Assembly (NCBI GenBank): GCA_024195265.1
Contig: JAJLRJ010000008.1
Coordinates: 5,207,017-5,271,016, forward strand
Source: Dendrophyllia cribrosa
Lineage: Eukaryota > Cnidaria > Anthozoa > Scleractinia > Dendrophylliidae
Direction: 5' to 3'
Length of the DNA: 64,000 bases
Shown: piece by piece, positions 61,879 to 64,000 of the stretch
Layout: every line of letters begins with the position of its first letter
Position numbering within the stretch: position 1 is the stretch's first letter
Notes under the pieces: model-generated
What the model was told of the DNA's origin: nothing
Seen by the model: the letters and a program-made list of their open reading frames with translations, nothing else
Databases searched by the model: none
Translations under genes and position numbers: made by a program

Positions 61879-62324
61879 CTGATCAGACAGCGAATTTGTT
61901 CGATTTCTTTTAATAAAACATGCCCGATATTTCGGTTAGACAAAACTAACCTTTATCACTGAGGGGCTAGGAAAGCTAAGTGAAGATCGAAACAAACGGT
62001 TACAATATTTATAAAGGGCTAAGATAAAATACTGACACACGACAGGCTAATAAACAAGTAACGGTTGAAAACTAGAAACGGCTAGTAATGATAATAACAA
62101 TACATATGTGGAAGATTAAATTTCGTCGCGTCTACTTGTTTATTAGCCTATCGTGTGTCAGTACACGTGTGTATTTTATCTTAGCCCTTTTTAAATATTG
62201 TAACCGTTTGTTTCCATCTTCACTTAGCTTTCCTAGCCCCTCAGTGATGAAGGTTAGTTTTGTCTAACCGGAATATCGGGCATGTTTTATTAAAAGAAAT
62301 CGAACGAATTTGCTGTCTGATCAG
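61879..62324. mobile_element. MITE with about 180-bp inverted arms
   Basis: Ends CTGATCAGACAGCGAA and TTGCTGTCTGATCAG; arms match over most of 61879-62065 and 62130-62324 with scattered differences. Non-coding. The terminus is itself palindromic (CTGATCAG), so the exact ends are ambiguous. Confidence 0.8.
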
Positions 62325-62873
62325 ACTTGCATGTAAAAGTTTTTATTTAGTTCATTGCTGATCCTGATCTGCTCAAAGATCCAGCTACATTTTGCTACTG
62401 TTTTTTCAAGTGGTCCTTGCAGTTTTACAGAAGTAATTGAAGTTCAAGTTACCGTACCGACATTTTTCACATAAAGAAAAATTCTCTACGATCCTCAACT
62501 TTTTATGAATTTAATTTAAAATTCATTTATTTTTTAATGATATGAAAATGGCGAGAAGTCCGTATTGCAGGGCAATGGTATTTAAGTTTATATGTCTAAT
62601 AAATTTTTGTTTGTTGTTGTTGTTTTTGTTGTTGTTGTTGTTGTATATTAGTCGCGTTGTTTTGTTGCAAGTTTATAGACCAAGCCGCGGAGCGGGCAAA
62701 ATCCATGAGCCAGAAGTATCGAATTGACAGGCACCGAGCCAATCAGATTGTACGACTGCTCATATCCAGGAGAATACTATCAATTAGTCCAAGAATATCT
62801 TTGTTTAAATTATTGCAGTTGGAAACAACTTAACCTATTTTGTTGTATTCACAGCTCGTACATGACATTATAG
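62325..62873. other. Non-coding spacer
   Basis: (TTG)n microsatellite at 62603-62645. It ends in TTCACAG and TTATAG, both possible acceptors for the next exon. Confidence 0.5.
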
Positions 62874-63303
62874 CGATGGAGACCAAAACACAAAAGAGGC
62901 CACAATTGCACAGGCAATATTAACAACTCCAGGGCCATTCTCCACAGTGCCGCTGGTACAAAAGGCGCAATTTAACGGCAAATCCAGGCCCACGGCTGCA
63001 GTTGTTATCGAGGTAATGGGCAACCTCCAGAAAGATGGCCTTGGGGTGTTAAGCAAATCAGCAAGGACAACCGTCTTTATTAAAGGGTTGCCCTGTGACG
63101 TGTCAGACAATGCTCTTAATGTCTATGGCATAGAGCCAGACACCTTTTTGAATAAGTTTCAGGAGAGAGCCCCACTTGAACTCATTTCTAAGGAGCTATT
63201 TAACAAGATCTGGAAGTTTCCCCAAAGAAAGAGATTCTTTCTACGATGTATTATATTGATGAAGAAATCTGAAAGCTTTGTTTTCATCAGACTTCATATG
63301 TAA
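62874..63303 (+). CDS. Candidate exon of an unidentified protein
   Basis: An open frame from a possible acceptor (ATTATAG at 62867-62873) reads DGDQNTKEATIAQAILTTPG, then FNGKSRPTAAVVIEVMGNLQ, TTVFIKGLPCD and ELISKELFNKIWKF. The composition is strongly protein-like and recalls repeated cnidarian proteins I cannot name, perhaps transposon-linked. The last 15 or so residues look non-conserved, so the true exon end may be near 63235. Confidence 0.45.
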
Positions 63304-63752
63304 CCTGGGCCGGGTTGTTCAAACCACGATTAAGCTAACCCAGGGTTATCAGTCGTCAATTTTGAATCCAATTAAATAACTAATCCATTGAGATTTTTCC
63401 AAAGTATTTTTGCCATTTAGTTTTGACTTTGTATTGTCTCCGCGTGTAGCTTTAAAATAGCTTTTCAAAACTTTTCTAACAAAAGAAATTAAATCGTCGG
63501 TTAAGTTTAATCCTGGGTTAGCGTTAATCGGCTTTCGAACAACCGGACCCTAATAAGTAATGAACCAAAGTTCTTTAACTACGACTGAGTTCAATATTGC
63601 AGAATTTCTACTTGTTAGCTGTCGTTTTTTTTTTTTAGTTTTTGTCATTTTAATGCCGCCGCTTTTCAACATGTAGCGACGCGAGTGTTCGCAAAAGTTA
63701 ACATGACTCTCTTATTTCACCTAGAAAAACGTGCTTGGCAATTTAGTCCAAC
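63304..63752. other. Non-coding spacer
   Basis: AACCCAGGGTTATC and the AATCCTGGGTTAGC stretch near 63510 are short inverted matches with GGTTGTTC / GAACAACC at the outside (63312 and 63536), suggesting a small MITE of about 240 bp. Confidence 0.45.
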
Positions 63753-63755
63753 TTA

Positions 63756-64000
63756 TGCGCCGATCAATTCGAAACACCAACATCCCCCCCCCCCCCCCCC
63801 CCCCCGGGCAATGTCCCGGGCATTTGAACTTTTGAAGATCGACTTGTTCAAATTCCCGCCCCGTTGGGCCAAAATTGCATTCAAATACCCCACCCTAGCA
63901 CTGAATTTGACTGTCCAATGCCCCTCCTAACGATAAAATGTTTTTAGTGAGATTAAAAAATACACTTTGCATTTACTTTTTCTGATTTATTCTAGCTATT
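63756..64000. mobile_element. TIR element, copy 3, cut by window end
   Basis: Left part of the family at 41564 and 54593, starting TGCGCCGATCAATTCGAAAC after TTA (63753-63755), with a longer C run. It continues past the window. Confidence 0.92.

Overview
This is a eukaryotic, almost certainly metazoan, genomic window: low gene density, spliceosomal introns, a THAP-domain exon and a degraded animal-type GTPase gene, and a very high load of transposable elements. The mix (Polinton, BEL/Pao, DIRS-order elements, many TIR MITEs, an exonuclease pseudogene of a type I associate with corals) suggests a marine invertebrate, most likely a cnidarian. That last step is inference from memory, not proof.

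The main feature is a nearly complete endogenous virus-like Polinton/Maverick (adintovirus-like) at 3091-20676: 17.6 kb, about 225-bp terminal inverted repeats and a 5-bp target duplication TGTAG. It carries a protein-primed-type family B DNA polymerase, a retrovirus-type integrase, an FtsK/HerA-type packaging ATPase, a probable major capsid protein, a probable penton, several small membrane proteins, a coiled-coil membrane protein, a zinc-ribbon protein resembling poxvirus late transcription factor VLTF3, a YqaJ/lambda-type exonuclease and C2H2/Cys-rich proteins. Nearly every gene has a short TATATATAC-like element a few bases before its ATG. Each terminus folds on itself into a hairpin of about 58 bp per arm. 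Three reading frames are broken at homopolymer runs. No adenain-like protease is visible.

Left of it lie an 88-bp minisatellite (1-865) holding a scrap of LINE reverse transcriptase, and a decayed DIRS-like pol. Right of it: a Mutator-like MITE (21207-22102, 9-bp TSD), a Harbinger-like MITE (23319-23864, TTA TSD, with a paralogous empty site at about 43325-43400), a young BEL/Pao LTR element (24569-30438), a TTAA-flanked MITE (33505-34299), an exonuclease pseudogene (34940-35835), and a 4-kb TIR element with palindromic subterminal repeats and several nested MITEs (35893-39947).

From 40 kb: a G-rich minisatellite, a THAP exon, three copies of one TWA-flanked TIR family (41564, 54593, 63756), and a DIRS-order Ngaro-like retroelement (43634-49840) with split direct repeats. 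In that element gag, RT-RNaseH and tyrosine recombinase each open, without an ATG, at a phase-0 splice acceptor, and one 41-codon leader exon with its own TATA box and a phase-0 donor lies upstream. I infer that all three proteins are made by alternative splicing from that shared exon. Next come an AIG1/IMAP-like GTPase pseudogene split by two TTAA MITEs, a Mutator-like foldback element (56306-57233), a 1.2-kb VNTR (58985-60165) and two candidate host exons.

Coordinates of repeats and element ends were read by eye and may be off by a base or two. No database search was possible.
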